This document shows, in pieces, positions 1 through 9,111 of a stretch of DNA of 64,000 nucleotides. Source of the DNA: JASHVB01 sp963780805 (GTDB lineage Bacteria; Pseudomonadota; Alphaproteobacteria; Acetobacterales; Acetobacteraceae); contig CAWADP010000012.1 in the NCBI GenBank assembly GCA_963780805.1, positions 234,477 to 298,476 on the forward strand, written 5' to 3'. Both the position numbers and the translations under genes were made by a program. Each line of letters opens with the position of its first letter. Within the stretch, counting starts at the first letter, position 1. The notes under the pieces were generated by a model. The model ran no database searches. It was not told the DNA's origin and saw only the letters and a list, made by a program, of their open reading frames with translations.

Positions 1-1127
1 GTTGGGGCCACCAGGTGGCCTCCTACGGCGGGGTCTGCCAATCCATGGTGGCGCACTGGCCGAAGGGCATCGCCGAGACGGGCGGCCTGCGTACGCAGTG
101 GATGCACATGATCGATATTGCCGCGACCGTGTTGGAGGCAGTCGGTGTGCCCGAGCCCGCGGTGGTCGACGGCGTGCAGCAGAGGCCCCTCGAGGGCGTG
201 AGCATGCTGGAGACCTTGAATAACCCCGAGGCGAAGTCGCGGCACACCACGCAATACTTCGAGATGGCCGGCAACCGGGGCATCTACCAGGACGGCTGGT
301 TCGCCACCACGGTACACCGCCCCCCGTGGGAACCCAAGCCGCGGGCTACGTTCGAGAACGACAAGTGGGAGCTTTACAACGTCGAGGAAGATTTCAGTTG
401 CGCACATGACCTTGCGGCGAAGTATCCCGACAAACTTGAGCAGCTGAAGCGGGTCTTCCTGGAAGAGGCGGTCAAGTACAACGTGCTTCCGCTGGACGAC
501 CGCGCCTGGGAGCGCTTCAACGCCGCGCTGGCGGGCCGTCCGGACCTGATGGAAGGCCGCACCGAGATAACGGTGTACGAGGGGATGAAGGGAATTCCCG
601 AGAACGGCTTTATCAACATCAAGAACCGCTCGTTCGTGGTTGCGGCCGACATCGAGGTCCCGGCGGGCGGAGCAGAGGGGGTGATCATTGCCCAAGGTGG
701 GGAAATGGGCGGCTGGAGCCTCTACGCGAAGGACGGCGCACCCCGGTTTGCCTGGAATTATCTCGGCCGCGACATCTACAAGATCGCCGGCGCCACACGC
801 CTGCCGGCCGGGCGGGTGGCGCTCCGCTTCGAGTTTGCTTACGACGGAGGCAGGCCGGGCGCGGGGGGTAACGGTGTGATCTTCATCAACGGCGAAAAGG
901 TCGCCGAGGGGAGGATCGAGCACACGCAGCCGTTCGCGTTTGGCGCCGAAACGACGGACGTGGGCGAGAACCTCTATACCTGTGTCAGTGACGACTACCA
1001 ACACGGCAAAAACAGGTTCACCGGCAAGATCCACAAGGTTACCGTCCAGGTTGGCAGGTCCAACCTGAGCGAGGAGGCGCAGCGGGCTATCGAGGAATTG
1101 CGTATGAACAAGGCATTGTACGTCTGA
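1..1127 (+). CDS. Sulfatase (arylsulfatase family), C-terminal part, 5' end outside window
   Basis: The reading frame is open from the left edge (frame starting at base 3) and ends at 1127, giving about 374 residues of the C-terminal part of an arylsulfatase-type alkaline phosphatase superfamily enzyme. Recognisable pieces are WGHQVASYGGV and HWPKGI followed by an IDIAATVLE-like stretch, then the substrate-pocket region and a beta-rich C-terminal sandwich. The CxPxR motif that carries the catalytic formylglycine lies upstream of the window and cannot be checked. The enzyme would hydrolyse sulfate esters. The next gene encodes a formylglycine-generating enzyme, which supports a formylglycine-dependent sulfatase. 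The apparent ATG at 15 is internal and is not the start. Confidence 0.85.
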   Translation, partial: WGHQVASYGGVCQSMVAHWPKGIAETGGLRTQWMHMIDIAATVLEAVGVPEPAVVDGVQQRPLEGVSMLETLNNPEAKSRHTTQYFEMAGNRGIYQDGWFATTVHRPPWEPKPRATFENDKWELYNVEEDFSCAHDLAAKYPDKLEQLKRVFLEEAVKYNVLPLDDRAWERFNAALAGRPDLMEGRTEITVYEGMKGIPENGFINIKNRSFVVAADIEVPAGGAEGVIIAQGGEMGGWSLYAKDGAPRFAWNYLGRDIYKIAGATRLPAGRVALRFEFAYDGGRPGAGGNGVIFINGEKVAEGRIEHTQPFAFGAETTDVGENLYTCVSDDYQHGKNRFTGKIHKVTVQVGRSNLSEEAQRAIEELRMNKALYV

Positions 1128-1189
1128 TTGTGCGTTGAGAAAACGGCGACATGTGCGGCGTTCATCGGCGCTCAATCCGGTAGGACACG

Positions 1190-2122
1190 ATGCAGGGCAT
1201 GCAGTGGATTCCTGGCGGCACCTTCCGGATGGGCGATGACAGGGGCTATCCGGAGGAGGCGCCAGCGCATGCGGTAGCGGTGAGCGGCTTCTGGATGGCC
1301 GCGCATACCGTCACCAACGACCAATTCGCTGACTTTGTCCGGGCCACCGGCTATCGCACCGTCGCCGAACGGCCGCTCGACCCGGCGCTTTATCCGGGGG
1401 CGCAACCCGAACTGCTCAAGCCCGGCTCCGCGGTGTTCTTCATGCCGACCGGCCGCGCGGACATACGCGATGTCCATAGTCGGTGGGCCTATGTGCCCGG
1501 CGCGAACTGGCGCCATCCGGATGGGCCCGACAGCACGCTCGAAGGGCGCGGGCGTGAACCGGTGGTGCACGTCGCATTCGAGGATGCGGCCGCTTACGCC
1601 GCGTGGGCGGGCAAGGAATTGCCGACCGAGGCCGAATGGGAGTTTGCCGCGCGCGGCGGACTGGATAGCGCGGAGTTCTGTTGGGGGGACGAGTTCACGC
1701 CCGGCGGCCGTTATCTCGCCAACACATGGCAAGGAACGTTCCCGTTTCAGGATTCAGGCGCCGACGGGTTCGCCGGCCGCGCTCCGGTCGGCTCGTTTCC
1801 GGCCAACGGCTACGGCCTCTACGACATGGCCGGGAATGTCTGGGAATGGACGGCCGACTGGTACTCGTCCCAGCATCCGGTCAAGGCGGGGACGCCGTGC
1901 TGCGTGCCGCGCAATCCACGGGGCGGCGCGGAAGCGCTGAGTTACGATCCGGAGCAGCCGGCCGTTCGCATTCCGCGCAGGGTGATCAAGGGCGGGTCAT
2001 ATCTGTGCGCGCCCAACTACTGCCGAAGATACAGGCCGGCGGCGCGGCATCCGCAGATGATCGATACGGCAACCTGCCACATCGGGTTCCGCTGCGTTGT
2101 CCGGAAGAAGGGCGAGGAATGA
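1190..2122 (+). CDS. Formylglycine-generating enzyme (SUMF1/FGE family)
   Basis: This 310-residue protein has the full FGE fold. It opens with a WIPGGTFRMGDD-like strand and contains LPTEAEWEFAARGG, GNVWEWTADWY and a C-terminal KGGSYLCAPNYCRRYRPAAR-type motif. The two cysteines of that motif (about C273 and C278, five residues apart) match the copper-binding active-site pair of aerobic FGE, so it should oxidise the CxPxR cysteine of sulfatases to formylglycine rather than being a generic FGE-sulfatase domain protein. A GGTAGG ribosome site sits just before the ATG at 1190. It lies 62 bp after the sulfatase on the same strand, so the pair is probably one transcription unit of substrate and maturase. 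Confidence 0.9.
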   Translation: MQGMQWIPGGTFRMGDDRGYPEEAPAHAVAVSGFWMAAHTVTNDQFADFVRATGYRTVAERPLDPALYPGAQPELLKPGSAVFFMPTGRADIRDVHSRWAYVPGANWRHPDGPDSTLEGRGREPVVHVAFEDAAAYAAWAGKELPTEAEWEFAARGGLDSAEFCWGDEFTPGGRYLANTWQGTFPFQDSGADGFAGRAPVGSFPANGYGLYDMAGNVWEWTADWYSSQHPVKAGTPCCVPRNPRGGAEALSYDPEQPAVRIPRRVIKGGSYLCAPNYCRRYRPAARHPQMIDTATCHIGFRCVVRKKGEE

Positions 2123-2210
2123 CCGGTCCCGGGAGCGCCCCTTACCACCCCGATTGACGGAGATGGGCGCAAACAAGCCGTCGAGGGAACGCGCAACCAA
2201 TGTCCGGAAT

Positions 2211-2277
2211 CCACCCCTATGCATAGGACGAAACTATGCATAGGGGTGGCTATGCAGAGTTCTGCATAGCCACCCCT
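2211..2277. repeat. Two overlapping, mutually exclusive perfect hairpins
   Basis: Arms 2211-2226 and 2234-2249 are perfect 16-bp inverted repeats with a 7-nt loop. Arms 2242-2257 and 2262-2277 are perfect 16-bp inverted repeats with a 4-nt loop. The right arm of the first overlaps the left arm of the second by 8 bases, so only one stem can form at a time. Neither is followed by a T-run. The site lies 89 bp after the FGE gene. Confidence 0.8.
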
Positions 2278-2640
2278 TGCAGACATTCAAACTGACCCAC
2301 TACCGCAATCCGCCGGACACGGTGTCGGCGAATGCGCTGCGCCTGCCCGCCCTGCGATGGCGTTCCTGCTCAGTGTCATCTCCGCCATCGCATTGGCGCC
2401 GACCCAGGGGTTCAGCCGGATGCAAGACGAAGCCGTCGGGAACCAGCGCCGCGAGATGGGCGAGCAAGACGGCCAGCGGTCGTCGGTGGCCGCGGCTTCA
2501 GACGTGCCGCCTGACGCAACGCCCCCCGCGCGCGGATCGCGACAACCGCCAGGAAGCGGCCAAGATCGACCAGGATATTTTTCCGCAAAAATCTGGGAAG
2601 ATATGCTTGACAGGACAATCCGCCTCCCTATGTTCATGAG
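2278..2640. other. Stretch without a supported gene
   Basis: No reading frame here looks like protein. Frames on both strands are short and biased in composition. It separates the hairpin pair from the next possible gene. Confidence 0.5.
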
Positions 2641-3840
2641 ATGTTCCACGCGCCCGGCACCGCTGGTCTGCCTGCCCAACCCCCCCAAGGGGTTGGTGCG
2701 CGCGTCGTCCGCCGCTTCAGCCAGTGGCGCGCCGCGCTGCACAGCGTGATCGCCGGCCGCCTGCACCTCCGGCAACCCGGTCCCCGCGCCCGCATTGCCC
2801 GAGACGCTGCCAGCCCGCCCGCACCCAGCCCGGCTGGCCGGCCGCACTGGCCGCGTGCCACGCCTTCAACGCCACCGCCGGGCCCGGGCAGGCCGGACTG
2901 GCTGGGCTGGCTGACGCGCTTGTCCGCCCGCAGCCAGGCGGCCGTCGGCGCTCGGCCACGCCGCAATGGCCCCCTGACCTTGGAGGAGTTCCCGGGGATC
3001 GCCCCGGAGGCGCTTGCGTTCTTCAACACGCCGATGGAGGAAAGCGATCCCGAGCTGTTGCACTGCGTGTACGAGACGTTCGCCGAACTCATCGAGCCGG
3101 CGATGAGCGGCCGAAGCCGCGCGCCGGACGTGCAGGACGTGTTTCGCGCGCTGAGCAGCCGGCTCGCCGCCGCGCGGGCCGAGGCGGCGGACCAACGGCC
3201 GGCTGCGCCACCGGAGCCGCCGCCGGCATCGGCGGATGCATCCCGGGACGCGCCCGGCATCCCGCTTGATCCGCGGCCGGAGGCCTCGCCCGAGCCCGCG
3301 GAAGCGGCCGTGATCGCGGCCATGAACCTTCAGGAGACCACGCCAGACCTTCTCGCCCCAGTGTTGCCGCAGGAAGGCACGGGGCCGCACGACCCGGCCG
3401 GACCGCAGAATCCGGCGCTGCCGTGGGCCGACGGTGTGCCCGAGGCAGCGTGTGCCGCTGATCCGGAAAGCACCACGCAAGACCAGCCCGGTGCGGTGCC
3501 AACCGTGCCGCCCTGGTGCGACCGTTTCGCCGGCAATACCAATGCGCCAGGAGCGCACACACCGGACCGCAGCGGCATCACGGCGCGCCGGTCGCGGCGT
3601 GCGTTATTCCGCGGCCGTCCGAGTTTCGGGTTACGAAACTTTGTGCTGCTTCACGGGAACAGTACGTTCTCCTGCCGGAATATCATTCGCTTCGTGCCCC
3701 GCCCGCCGCGCCTGCTCTGTTATCCTGCCTGCGCAGGGCCTCCGGCGATTGTTGGCGCGCCGAACCCGGCGCGCCATCCTGGCGAGACATGCACGGGGCC
3801 ACCACGTGGCGGCCCCGCTATCCTGATTCGTGCCGCGTGA
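2641..3840 (+). CDS. Hypothetical protein, Pro/Ala-rich with a short conserved-looking core
   Basis: This open frame of 399 codons is not recognised. Most of it is low-complexity proline, alanine and arginine-rich sequence. Residues of about 110-185 look like a real folded helical segment (LTLEEFPGIAPEALAFF, then a HCVYETFAELIEPAMS-like stretch). The last 60 or so codons run into repeat-rich DNA and may not be native. The start is uncertain, since the frame stays open further in and no convincing ribosome site is seen. Antisense frames through the same segment look equally biased, so the gene is only moderately supported. Confidence 0.35.
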   Translation: MFHAPGTAGLPAQPPQGVGARVVRRFSQWRAALHSVIAGRLHLRQPGPRARIARDAASPPAPSPAGRPHWPRATPSTPPPGPGRPDWLGWLTRLSARSQAAVGARPRRNGPLTLEEFPGIAPEALAFFNTPMEESDPELLHCVYETFAELIEPAMSGRSRAPDVQDVFRALSSRLAAARAEAADQRPAAPPEPPPASADASRDAPGIPLDPRPEASPEPAEAAVIAAMNLQETTPDLLAPVLPQEGTGPHDPAGPQNPALPWADGVPEAACAADPESTTQDQPGAVPTVPPWCDRFAGNTNAPGAHTPDRSGITARRSRRALFRGRPSFGLRNFVLLHGNSTFSCRNIIRFVPRPPRLLCYPACAGPPAIVGAPNPARHPGETCTGPPRGGPAILIRAA

Positions 3841-3880
3841 ACCCGATGGCGTTGCCTGCGGCCGCAACGGCCGCCTGGTC

Positions 3881-4104
3881 GCACTGCGGCCAGTCGCACC
3901 GCGGCCAGTCGCACTGCGGCCAGTCGCACTGGGCCGGCAGATACCGGGCACTTGCACCGTGCCGTGGCGATGCGCAGCCTGCCGGAGCTGCGGTAACGGT
4001 GCAGCCGGCGGCGCACCGCGCGGCGACCTCGGCGACGCGGCGACGCGGCGACCTGGGCGACGCAGGGGCGTGGGCGACGCAGGGGCGTGGGCGACGCAGG
4101 GGGG
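3881..4104. repeat. Short tandem repeats in the cbpA upstream region
   Basis: A 15-bp unit (GCACTGCGGCCAGTC) occurs three times at 3881-3925 with one base change. A 17-bp unit (TGGGCGACGCAGGGGCG) occurs three times at 4054-4104, the last copy imperfect. The 320 bp between the previous stop and cbpA hold no other feature I can support. Confidence 0.7.
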
Positions 4105-4166
4105 CGGAGTGGCCGCCGGCGATCATAGCGCCTATGTGATCACGGACCACTGACCCAAGAAGCGTG

Positions 4167-5081
4167 ATGAAAGACCCGTACGAAACCCTTGGCGTGCAGA
4201 AGACCGACAGCGAGGCCGCGATCCGCTCCGCCTATCGCAAGCTGGCGAAGCGCTTCCACCCCGACCTGAACCCCAACAAGCCGGAGGCGGCGGAGCGTTT
4301 CAAGGAGATCAACGCCGCCAACGACATCCTGTCCGACCAGGACAAGCGCGGCCGCTACGACCGCGGCGAGATCGACGCCGCCGGCAACGAGGTGCCGCCG
4401 CAGCAACCGTATTACCGCGATTTCGGCGATACCCCCGGCCGCGAGAAATACTATCAGGGCAACATCGACCCCGAGGACCTGGACAGCATCTTCGCCCACG
4501 CCTTCGGCGGCGGCGGCGGTCGGTTCGCCGGCACCGCCGGTGGCCGCCGCTTCACCGCGCGCGGCCCGGATGCGCACTACACGCTGACCGTCAGCTTCCT
4601 CGACGCCGCCAACGGCACTACCCGCCGCATCACCCTGCCGGAGGGCCGAACGCTCGACGTGAAGATCCCCGCCGGCGTGCGCGACGGGCACCTGCTGCGG
4701 CTGAAGGGGCAGGGCATGGCCGGCCTTGGCGGCGGTCCGCCGGGTGATGCGTTGGTGGAGATCGCGGTGGCACCCCATCCCCTGTTCCGGCGCGAGGGCG
4801 ACGACATCATCGTCGAGCTGCCGGTGACGATCCAGGAGGCGGTGCTGGGGGCGACGCTGGAGGTGCCCACAATCAAGGGCAAGGTGCGCCTGACGATCCC
4901 GCCCAACTCCGGCTCCGGAACAAGGCTGCGGCTGCGCGGGCGCGGCATCCACCACGGCCACCAGTTCGTGCAGCTCCACGTCGTGCTGCCGCCGGCGGAG
5001 GAACCCGAGCTGGCTGAATTCCTGAAGTCGTGGCAGCCGCAACACCCATTCAACCCGCGCGCCGGACTGGAGGACGCATGA
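4167..5081 (+). CDS. cbpA: DnaJ-class molecular chaperone CbpA
   Basis: This is a type III J-domain protein of about 304 residues. The J domain occupies residues 1-70, with the catalytic HPD motif in the RFHPDLN stretch that stimulates DnaK ATPase. A glycine-rich linker (GGGGGR) follows, and then two DnaJ C-terminal beta domains that bind substrate. There is no zinc-finger (CxxCxGxG) domain, which separates it from DnaJ and fits CbpA. ATG 4167 is preferred; an in-frame GTG sits one codon upstream. Its stop overlaps the start of cbpM by ATGA, so the two are translationally coupled. Confidence 0.9.
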   Translation: MKDPYETLGVQKTDSEAAIRSAYRKLAKRFHPDLNPNKPEAAERFKEINAANDILSDQDKRGRYDRGEIDAAGNEVPPQQPYYRDFGDTPGREKYYQGNIDPEDLDSIFAHAFGGGGGRFAGTAGGRRFTARGPDAHYTLTVSFLDAANGTTRRITLPEGRTLDVKIPAGVRDGHLLRLKGQGMAGLGGGPPGDALVEIAVAPHPLFRREGDDIIVELPVTIQEAVLGATLEVPTIKGKVRLTIPPNSGSGTRLRLRGRGIHHGHQFVQLHVVLPPAEEPELAEFLKSWQPQHPFNPRAGLEDA

Positions 5082-5398
5082 TGCTGCAACTTACCAGCGT
5101 GATCGCGATGTTCTCCGACCTGCCGGTGCACGAGCTGACCGGCTGGGTGGAGCGCGGCTGGGTGCGGCCGGAGGGCGACGCCCCCGCCTGGGAGTTCCAG
5201 GAGATCGATGTCGCCCGCGTGCGCCTGATCCATGACCTGCGGCACGGCATGGACATCGGCGAGGACACCATTCCCCTGGTCCTGTCCCTGCTCGATCAGG
5301 TCTACGAGTTGCGCGCGCAGTTGCAGTCGGTGCTGCGGGCGGTGGAAGCGCAGCCGGCCGACGTGCGGGAGGCGATGCGGGCAAAGCCGTCGAAGTGA
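5078..5398 (+). CDS. cbpM: Chaperone modulator CbpM
   Basis: This 106-residue MerR-like small protein matches the CbpM family: a VIAMFSDLPVHELTGWVERGW core followed by a long helix (RLIHDLRHGMDIGEDT) and a coiled-coil tail. CbpM binds the J domain of CbpA and inhibits its co-chaperone activity. The start at 5078 is fixed by the ATGA overlap with the cbpA stop. A frame extending upstream to 5030 lies inside cbpA and is not needed. Confidence 0.88.
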   Translation: MMLQLTSVIAMFSDLPVHELTGWVERGWVRPEGDAPAWEFQEIDVARVRLIHDLRHGMDIGEDTIPLVLSLLDQVYELRAQLQSVLRAVEAQPADVREAMRAKPSK

Positions 5399-5424
5399 TC
5401 GCAAGGGGGGAAGCGGGAGAAGCA

Positions 5425-5488
5425 GAACACCCCCTCCCCCTGCCTTGGTCCGCTTCGCGGCCCAGGTCCTCAAGGGGAGGGGGTGTTC
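5425..5488 (+). terminator. Stem-loop after cbpA-cbpM
   Basis: Arms at 5425-5439 and 5474-5488 form a perfect 15-bp stem. The loop holds a copy of a dispersed repeat (5442-5468) also present near 41372-41400. The stem lies 26 bp after the cbpM stop and is followed by ATTTCCGTTTTC, so it is a plausible though not strong rho-independent terminator. Confidence 0.5.
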
Positions 5489-5531
5489 ATTTCCGTTTTC
5501 AGCCTCTCTGATTCCTACCGGTGTCGAGGCC

Positions 5532-5684
5532 CTATATTCGTCCGACCAGCAGCAGGACGACGACGATCAGCAGTACCAGTCCCAACCCGCCGCTCGGGTA
5601 GTAGCCCCAGCCTCCGCTGTATGGCCAGGTCGGCAGCGCTCCGAGCAGCAGGAGGATCAGGATGACGATCAGGATTGTGTACAA
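5532..5684 (-). CDS. DUF3309 family small membrane peptide
   Basis: This is a 50-residue, almost entirely hydrophobic peptide with the family core GALPTWPYS, GWGYYPSGGLG and a second hydrophobic run ending in LLLVGRI. It has two membrane segments and no known function. The family is almost always about 50 residues, so the start must lie just before the first hydrophobic run. The only fitting start there is TTG at 5684, preceded by AGGAG. The longer frame to 5861 adds a non-conserved arginine-rich front part and is rejected. Confidence 0.75.
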   Translation of the reverse strand: MYTILIVILILLLLGALPTWPYSGGWGYYPSGGLGLVLLIVVVLLLVGRI

Positions 5685-5914
5685 CGAGGTGTTCTCCTGT
5701 TCGGGCGGTAGCGCGCCCGTGTGTGCCGGTGGATTCTCGGCAGCGGATTCTTGGCAGCGAATATGACGCCAACGCGGCGGGCGCGGGCACGGCGGCGTGC
5801 GTTCACGCGGATGTCGATCCGAACCCGCTGGCGTCACTGCATCTTGAGCGGTGGTTGCCACGCCACTGGCCGGCCTAATAGGCTGCCGCGCGCAGGCAAT
5901 CGGGAGGAAATGCC

Positions 5915-6376
5915 ATGGCGGGCCTCTATTACGACCAGTTCTTCATCGGCCAAGAGTTCGATCATCCCTGGTCGCGCACCGTCACCGAGATGGACAACAC
6001 CTTGTTCTCGGCCCTGACGCTGAACGTCCAACCGCTGCATCTCGACGCGCATTTCGCCGCGCAGACCGAGTTCGGTCAGCGGCTGGTGAACTCCATGTTC
6101 ACCGCCGGCCTGATGGTGGGCATGAGCGTGAACGACACGACCATGGGAACCACGGTCGGCAATCTGGGTTTCACGGATATGCGCTTTCCGAAACCGGTGT
6201 TTCACGGCGATACGCTGAAGGCGCGTACCAAGGTGGTGGCGATGCGCGAGAGTCGGTCTCGCCCCGATGTCGGTATTGTCGATTTCGAACACACCTGCTG
6301 GAACCACCGCGGCGAGATGGTGGCGATCTGCCGCCGCCAGGCGATGATGCGCAAGCAGCCGGCGGCATCGGGTTAG
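5915..6376 (+). CDS. MaoC-like hot-dog dehydratase/hydratase
   Basis: This single-domain MaoC protein of 153 residues (FFIGQEFDHP start, TLFSALTLNVQPLHLD, then GMSVNDTTMGTT) belongs to the (R)-specific enoyl-CoA hydratase-like hot-dog fold. The LNVQPLHLD stretch replaces the usual GDxNPxH catalytic motif, with Q-P-x-H-x-D in the active-site position. That resembles the methylmalyl/mesaconyl-CoA hydratase side of the family more than PhaJ. A clear GGGAGGAAA ribosome site precedes the ATG at 5915. The substrate cannot be told from the sequence, and no acyl-CoA genes adjoin it. Confidence 0.75.
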   Translation: MAGLYYDQFFIGQEFDHPWSRTVTEMDNTLFSALTLNVQPLHLDAHFAAQTEFGQRLVNSMFTAGLMVGMSVNDTTMGTTVGNLGFTDMRFPKPVFHGDTLKARTKVVAMRESRSRPDVGIVDFEHTCWNHRGEMVAICRRQAMMRKQPAASG

Positions 6377-6490
6377 GTTCCGTGGGCAAACTCGCCCCAG
6401 CGCAGGCAGGTGAAGCCGGTGCGGCTCGCGGGGATTGCAGTTTCTCACAAAGCTGCAGGCAACGGGTTGGAAGATGCACAGAGATACTTT

Positions 6491-6526
6491 GGCGATCCAT
6501 CCTTCGGCGGCGATCCATCCTTCGGC
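6491..6526. repeat. Perfect 18-bp tandem duplication
   Basis: The unit GGCGATCCATCCTTCGGC occurs twice in a row at 6491-6508 and 6509-6526. The surrounding 6377-6788 stretch, between the MaoC gene and the lactate permease end, holds no gene I can support. Confidence 0.8.
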
Positions 6527-6788
6527 ACCGCAGTTGGTGGATGGGTTCGCTCCCTTTGTGAATTTTGAATCGCTTGCTGCTTCTTTGTGAGCAAGACACG
6601 CCGCGCCAGCCGGGTCAAAATCACCGTGCTGACGCACCGGCGATTATGCACTTGATCAACACACTACATAATCGCCGACGCACCATCGGATGGGAACGTT
6701 CTATCGGAACCGATAGCGTCCCACTTCTGCATACCCGCGACTCTCGCCATGACCGGAGCAGGGCCGGGCCATGGCGAACCGCGTTCGG

Positions 6789-8418
6789 TTACGGCAGGTG
6801 CAGCACCGCCGGATCGATGAAGTAGAATGCCACCCCCAGCACCACCAGGTAGGTCAGCAGCACCAGCGTCCAGCCAAAATTGTGGCGGATCACCTCGCCT
6901 TCCGCCGCGCACGAACCTGCTGGTGGACACGCCCACGCTCGCGGTCTGCGGTGCGATTGGCTTGCCGATCTCCGATCCGACCGAGTTCAATGTCGGCAGC
7001 AGCAACGGCGGGAAGCCGAGCTGCACGCCCACCAGCGCCTGGAACTTGCCGAACATGGCGTTGGTGGAGGTGTTGGAGCCCGACAGCGCCACGCCGATGA
7101 AGCCCAGCAGCGGTGCCACCACGATGAACCACGTGCCGAGGTAGGAGAAGCCCTTCGCCAGCGACGACGCCATGCCGGAGTAGTTGAACACGAACGCCAG
7201 GCCGAAGATGAAGAAGCCCACCAGCAGCGCGCCCCACATCTGATGGAACGTCTTGCTGAAGATCGCGCCGATCTGCGTCATCTTAAGCTTCCCGGCCATC
7301 CCGAGCCACGCGCTGATGATCAGCCAGGACGCCAGGATGGCGCTGCCGCCGACCCAGGGCGCGAACTTGAACGCCGCCGTGATGGTGGCCTTGGTTGCCG
7401 GCGCGGTAGCCGATACCGAGGCGGAGTACCAGCCCACCGCCGGCAGGCTGGACCATGGTCCGGTCCACGCCGCGACCACAAGCACCAGCACGGCGAACGG
7501 CATCCAGGCCAGCAGCACGTCGCTGGTGGCCAGGCCATGGTCTCGGCGGTTCTCTTGTTCGATCGCGGCGGCGCTGATCGGCTCCCCGCCATGACCCAGG
7601 ATCTGGGGTGGCTGCCACACCTTCAGCAGCAGCAGCAGAGCGCAGAAGCAGACGATGGAGCCGGTGATGTCCGGCAGATAGGGACCGAAGAAATACGCGA
7701 TCGGCCACTGCCCCAGGATGTAGCCAAACGACCCGACAATGGCGAGCGGCCAGCCGTCCTTGAAGCCGCGCTTGCCGGCGACGAGGTAGATCAGTACCCA
7801 CGGCGGCAGCAGCGCCAGGAACGCGACGATCGTGCCGACCGAGCCCGACATGGCCAGCAACGGATACCCGGTCACCGCGGCCAGCGCGATGATCGGGGCG
7901 CCCAGCGCGCCGTAGGACACCGGGGCGTTGTTGGCGATGGCGGCGACGCGGATGGCGTCCAGGTCGGACAACCCCAGCGTGATCAGGATCGGCGCCACCA
8001 CGGCCCAGGGGTAGCCGAACCCGACCAGGCCCTCCAGCAGTGCGCCGAAGGCCCAGGCGAACAGCATGGTCTGCACACGGATGTCGAGGGTGCCCTGGGC
8101 GATGAGCCAGCGGCGGAAGTTCTCAAAGATGCCGGTGGCGTTCAGCGTGTTGAACAGCACCAGACCCCAGAAGGTGATCCAATCCACGTTCCATACGCCG
8201 GTCCCGGCGCCGTACAGATAGGCGCGGAGGCCGTTGCCCAGCGGCATCTGCCAGACCCAGGCGGCGAGCGCGAAGGTGACGATCGACCCGATCAGCACCG
8301 ACAGCCAGGCGGAGACGCGGAACACCGCGAGCAAGGCCAGCAACAACACGACCGGGATCAGGGCGATCAGGCAGGTGATGCCAAGATTGCCGACAGGGTC
8401 GACGATCTGCGTGAACAT
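6789..8418 (-). pseudogene. lctP: L-lactate permease LctP with a +1 frameshift near the C-terminus
   Basis: The product is a polytopic inner-membrane lactate/glycolate:H+ symporter of the LctP family, with 12 or more hydrophobic segments, starting MFTQIVDPVGN at 8418. Typical family pieces are GALLEGLVGFGYPWAVVAP, ALSGSNTSTNAMF and IGKPIAPQTASVGVSTSRFV. After the RFVR motif the frame is lost at about 6903-6909. Removing one G restores the family ending AEGEVIRHNFGWTLVLL with a final transmembrane helix, and stops at 6789. As written, the frame instead runs on to 6664 with unrelated residues. Everything before the shift (about 505 residues) is intact, so a sequencing error is possible. A frameshifted protein would lack its last membrane helix. 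Confidence 0.8.
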
Positions 8419-8691
8419 TTCTTCTCCAGTTGGTCTTCTTGATTGACGAACGGTACGGCCAGGTCAGGGGAGCAGTACGGCAATGAGCGCACGATTCGGC
8501 TGCGCCATCGGAACGGAGCCGGCAGTCGCTCAGGGCACACCGGTTCATGCCGGTTGCGGTATTTCCGCGGGCCCTGCCATGATCTAAATCAATGGACGGC
8601 GGATTTCGTCGCGGTTCGCCAGCCCTCGCCAATTCCCCTCGCTGCCGGAATGGGCTAACAGCGACGTTTACCGAATCGGGGCACGGCAAGA

Positions 8692-9090
8692 ATGCGCTTC
8701 ACCATCGACCGCATCGACCACCTCGTGCTGAACGTGAAGGACCTGGAGATCACGTCCGCCTGGTATCAGCGCGTGCTGGGCATGGAACGCGAGGAATTCG
8801 GTCCCAAGCACCGCACCGCGCTGAAATTCGGCGGCCAGAAGATCAACGTCCGGCCAACGGATTCCGATCCGGGAACCTGGGTCACCGGGGTCAATGACCT
8901 GCCGGGGTCAGGCGATCTCTGCTTCATCACGGCCGCGCCGCCGGACGTGGTGATCGGCCACCTGCATGAGTGCGGCGTGGCGATCCTGGAGGGGCCGGTG
9001 CGGCGTGAGGGGGCGCTCGGGTCGATGCAGTCGGTCTATTGTCGCGACCCGGACGGCAACCTGATCGAGATCTCCAGCTACATGCCGTAG
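8692..9090 (+). CDS. VOC family (glyoxalase/bleomycin-resistance-like) protein
   Basis: This single vicinal-oxygen-chelate domain of 132 residues starts with RIDHLVLNVKDLE, whose histidine is a standard metal ligand. It ends with CRDPDGNLIEISSY, whose glutamate is the other end ligand. The family includes metal-dependent isomerases, dioxygenases and binding proteins, and the substrate is not predictable here. It starts at ATG 8692. It lies 21 bp upstream of queA on the same strand and may share its transcript. Confidence 0.8.
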   Translation: MRFTIDRIDHLVLNVKDLEITSAWYQRVLGMEREEFGPKHRTALKFGGQKINVRPTDSDPGTWVTGVNDLPGSGDLCFITAAPPDVVIGHLHECGVAILEGPVRREGALGSMQSVYCRDPDGNLIEISSYMP

Positions 9091-9111
9091 CGCCGGCCGG
9101 CGCCTGGCCTG

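Noticed and set aside
6880..8442. 520-codon plus-strand frame, glutamine/arginine rich
   Set aside because: Antisense shadow of the lactate permease gene.
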